Part shown: positions 62,562-64,000 of the stretch, piece by piece
Layout: each line of letters starts with the position of its first letter
How positions within the stretch are numbered: position 1 is the first letter of the stretch
NCBI GenBank assembly: GCA_001839685.1
Contig: MLAK01000493.1
Location: 49,676-113,675, forward strand
Source: Tritrichomonas foetus
Lineage: Eukaryota; Parabasalia; Tritrichomonadida; Tritrichomonadidae
Reading direction: 5' to 3'
Length of the DNA: 64,000 bases
Program-made: the position numbers and the translations under genes
The notes under the pieces: model-generated
Database searches by the model: none
Seen by the model: only the letters and a program-made list of their open reading frames with translations
Told to the model about the DNA's origin: nothing

Positions 62562-62566
62562 TGTGA
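62562..62566 (-). promoter_or_regulatory. Candidate initiator (Inr) TCACA
   Basis: TCACA on minus, immediately upstream of the ATG at 62557. Same arrangement as B56 copy 1 (5532-5536). Confidence 0.5.
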
Positions 62567-63432
62567 ATAACGGTTTTTTATGAAGAACGATAGATTTGAT
62601 TTTGTTAAAATAATGATCGTTGCTTGATACTTTTTCTATGCGTTCTTTATATTCTAGAGCAATATTGAATTACATAGATGAATTCATTGTTATCAAATCG
62701 TTCTATCCAATTGGATTCAAACTTTTGAAAGATTATATTACTAGGAATTTGTTTTTAAATTTATTGTTATATTGTTTTTGCGAAAAAAATATTTTTTTTA
62801 CCCCAAAATATTTCTTTCAAATTGTGAATATTGAAAATATTCACTGATTGAATAAATAATCATACACCTTTTCATTGAAATTTATTTACAGATATTAGGC
62901 GGAACAATGATGTTGTTAACCATAAATACATGATAACTAATATTTTATACAGGAAATACCACTGGCACAATTCCAATTACTTGAATAAATTATTTCTTTG
63001 AATATTAATTTTCAATGATGTATTCAAATTTTATACTGGAAAATGAAGGGAGAATTATATAAAGATTTTGAGAGAAAATAACCAAATTTCTTGAATAAAG
63101 GATTAACGTTTATCTTTAACAGAAATAAATTGTATTAATTGGAAATATCCACTTTCACTGATTTCTCTGATGATCATTTTATATATTACAGTCTAATTAA
63201 ACGAAGATATTCGATTTAGAATTATCTAGGTTACGTAAAACAAACAAACAAAAACTTTGGTATAATGTCTGACATGTGAAATAAAAAAACATGAATCTGC
63301 AAATGCGTTGATGTTCGTAAGATTTTTTCTTCATGACCAATCAAATGACTTAAAGTCATTGACTTTGAATGCAGATGCGAAATGATTTCGCCAGCAATTC
63401 GATTTTTTTTGAGATTAGTTTTTAGAAAAAGT
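62567..63432. other. Intergenic
   Basis: About 870 AT-rich bases. No coding region supported; leads into the candidate ncRNA locus. Confidence 0.45.
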
Positions 63433-63545
63433 AAGGTCAAATAAAGGTCAAAAGTATTAATAGGTAAGTATGAAGAGATATTTGCTGGTTCTTTGGGTCA
63501 CTACGACGGTGTGGCGAGTGAGCATAGTTGATGGGCTTCGCATTA
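63433..63545 (+). ncRNA. Candidate structured ncRNA locus, copy R
   Basis: The doubled motif AAGGTCAAATAAAGGTCAAA and GTATTAA (63433-63460) is followed by the stem AGGTAAGTA/TATTTGCTG around loop TGAAGAGA (63462-63487) and GTTCTTTGGGT (63488-63498). Eight of nine stem positions pair; relative to copy L at 52933-52958 the changed positions keep A-U, G-C or G-U pairs. A GC-richer stretch follows to about 63540 (GGCGAGTGAGC, GGGCTTCGC). GTTCTTTGGG loosely resembles an Sm site. The RNA class is not identified and the 3' end is a guess. Confidence 0.5.
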
Positions 63546-63729
63546 ATAGTTATTAAGGAATTTGTTATAAATATACAGTATCAAGGTAATTTCGTATCTC
63601 TACTCGAAACAACAGATTTTGAGATGAAAAATATCCTTTTTTCAATATATAATATATTATATTTTCATGAATTTAAAAAAAATGCAAATGGAGGAAAGAG
63701 AAAAAATTGTCTGAATAATGATCATTGTT

Positions 63730-63906
63730 AGTAGACCTATAAGTTGTGATAAGTTGCAGCTTCGCTTCAACTTATCCCAACTCAAAATTCATTTCGCTTC
63801 AACTTATCCCAACTCAAAATTCATAAAAAAAAAAACCAACGAAAGTAGACCTATAAGTTGTGATAAGTTGCAGCTTCGCTTCAAAAAAAACCAACTCAAA
63901 ATTCAT
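63730..63906. repeat. Nested direct repeats with hairpin
   Basis: A 41-bp sequence (63730-63770) recurs exactly at 63844-63884. A 32-bp unit is in tandem at 63761-63792 and 63793-63824, with a third copy at 63875-63906 whose middle is replaced by A's. In the first block GATAAGTTG and CAACTTATC form a perfect 9-bp stem over CAGCTTCGCTT (63748-63776). The repeat interval is 114 bp, a multiple of three, and a frame is open across it (63718-63912), but the repeated peptide has no known relatives. Confidence 0.85.
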
Positions 63907-64000
63907 GAATGAGAAAACCAACGAAATCATAAATGAAAACATAAAAAAATTAAATGAAAACACTAAAAATTTCATCAAACCCAAAATTTAACAATAAAAA
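63907..64000. other. Low-complexity right end
   Basis: A-rich sequence with repeated AAATGAAAACA(T/C) words up to the window edge. Nothing else visible. Confidence 0.5.

Noticed and set aside
62620..62847. Plus-strand frame upstream of B56 copy 3
   Set aside because: Lacks an ATG at its opening and is rich in Phe, Leu and Ile as expected of chance frames in AT-rich DNA.
63461..63472. ATACTTACCT on the minus strand, identical to the U1 snRNA 5' end, preceded by TCTTC
   Set aside because: It is the complement of one arm of the hairpin in copy R and is not kept in copy L. No U1 loop I, loop II or Sm site follows on that strand.
63730..63906. CRISPR-like direct repeats
   Set aside because: Units overlap and are irregular, there are no spacers of even length and no cas genes; the genome is eukaryotic.

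Overview
The window looks like nuclear DNA of a trichomonad (Parabasalia), most like Tritrichomonas. It is very AT-rich and gene-dense. Long protein genes, up to 6.4 kb, are uninterrupted, and I found no convincing intron. Several start codons lie a few to about 35 bases after a TCA(C/T)(A/T) element matching the trichomonad initiator (Inr). The families also fit: papain-like and subtilisin-like surface or secreted peptidases, Sel1-repeat kinases, ankyrin fragments, many B56 subunits and bacterial-looking metabolic enzymes. The genus is inferred; no marker gene is present.

Layout. 1-655: eroded ankyrin gene. 1359-3440: a small unknown gene and a beta-helix surface protein. 3738-5528: first B56-type PP2A regulatory subunit. 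6150-11573: a Furry/Tao3/Mor2-like giant protein. 11755-18120: a Piezo mechanosensitive channel. 19935-23117: a membrane-anchored subtilisin with a Pro-rich cytoplasmic tail. 23593-24078: a small C2-like protein. 25504-29970: a 2 x 2141 bp inverted duplication, apparently perfect, carrying two identical bacterial-type GH13 glucosidase genes facing each other. 30591-32039: second B56. 32448-34652: TMEM62-like phosphoesterase. About 35107-36120: dead kinase/Sel1 gene. 37901-39157: GOST-type 7TM protein. 39531-40523: secreted PI-PLC-like protein. 40827-42614: ABCB half-transporter broken by one TAG. 43912-44430: small gene broken by one TAA. 44640-44876: palindromic MITE-like element. 45050-46288: UBA3 (NEDD8 E1). 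46584-49314: two unknown proteins. 50167-51462: PPP-family phosphatase with damaged catalytic motifs. 54269-55366: PLP aminotransferase-like enzyme. 56100-57062: secreted papain-like peptidase. 59486-59980: unknown. 60476-62557: third B56. 63730-63906: nested repeats.

The least expected signal is a pair of related non-coding loci, 52922-52988 on minus and 63433-63498 on plus. Each has a doubled AAGGTCAAA motif, then a 9-position hairpin whose arms differ between copies yet still pair around an identical 8-base loop, then a shared GTTCTTTGGGT. This is what a structured-RNA gene family with a shared promoter would look like.

The genes do not form an operon or an obvious pathway. The recurring theme is phosphorylation control (three B56 subunits, a pseudophosphatase, a kinase relic) together with membrane and secreted proteins (Piezo, GOST protein, subtilisin, PI-PLC, papain-like peptidase, ABC transporter).
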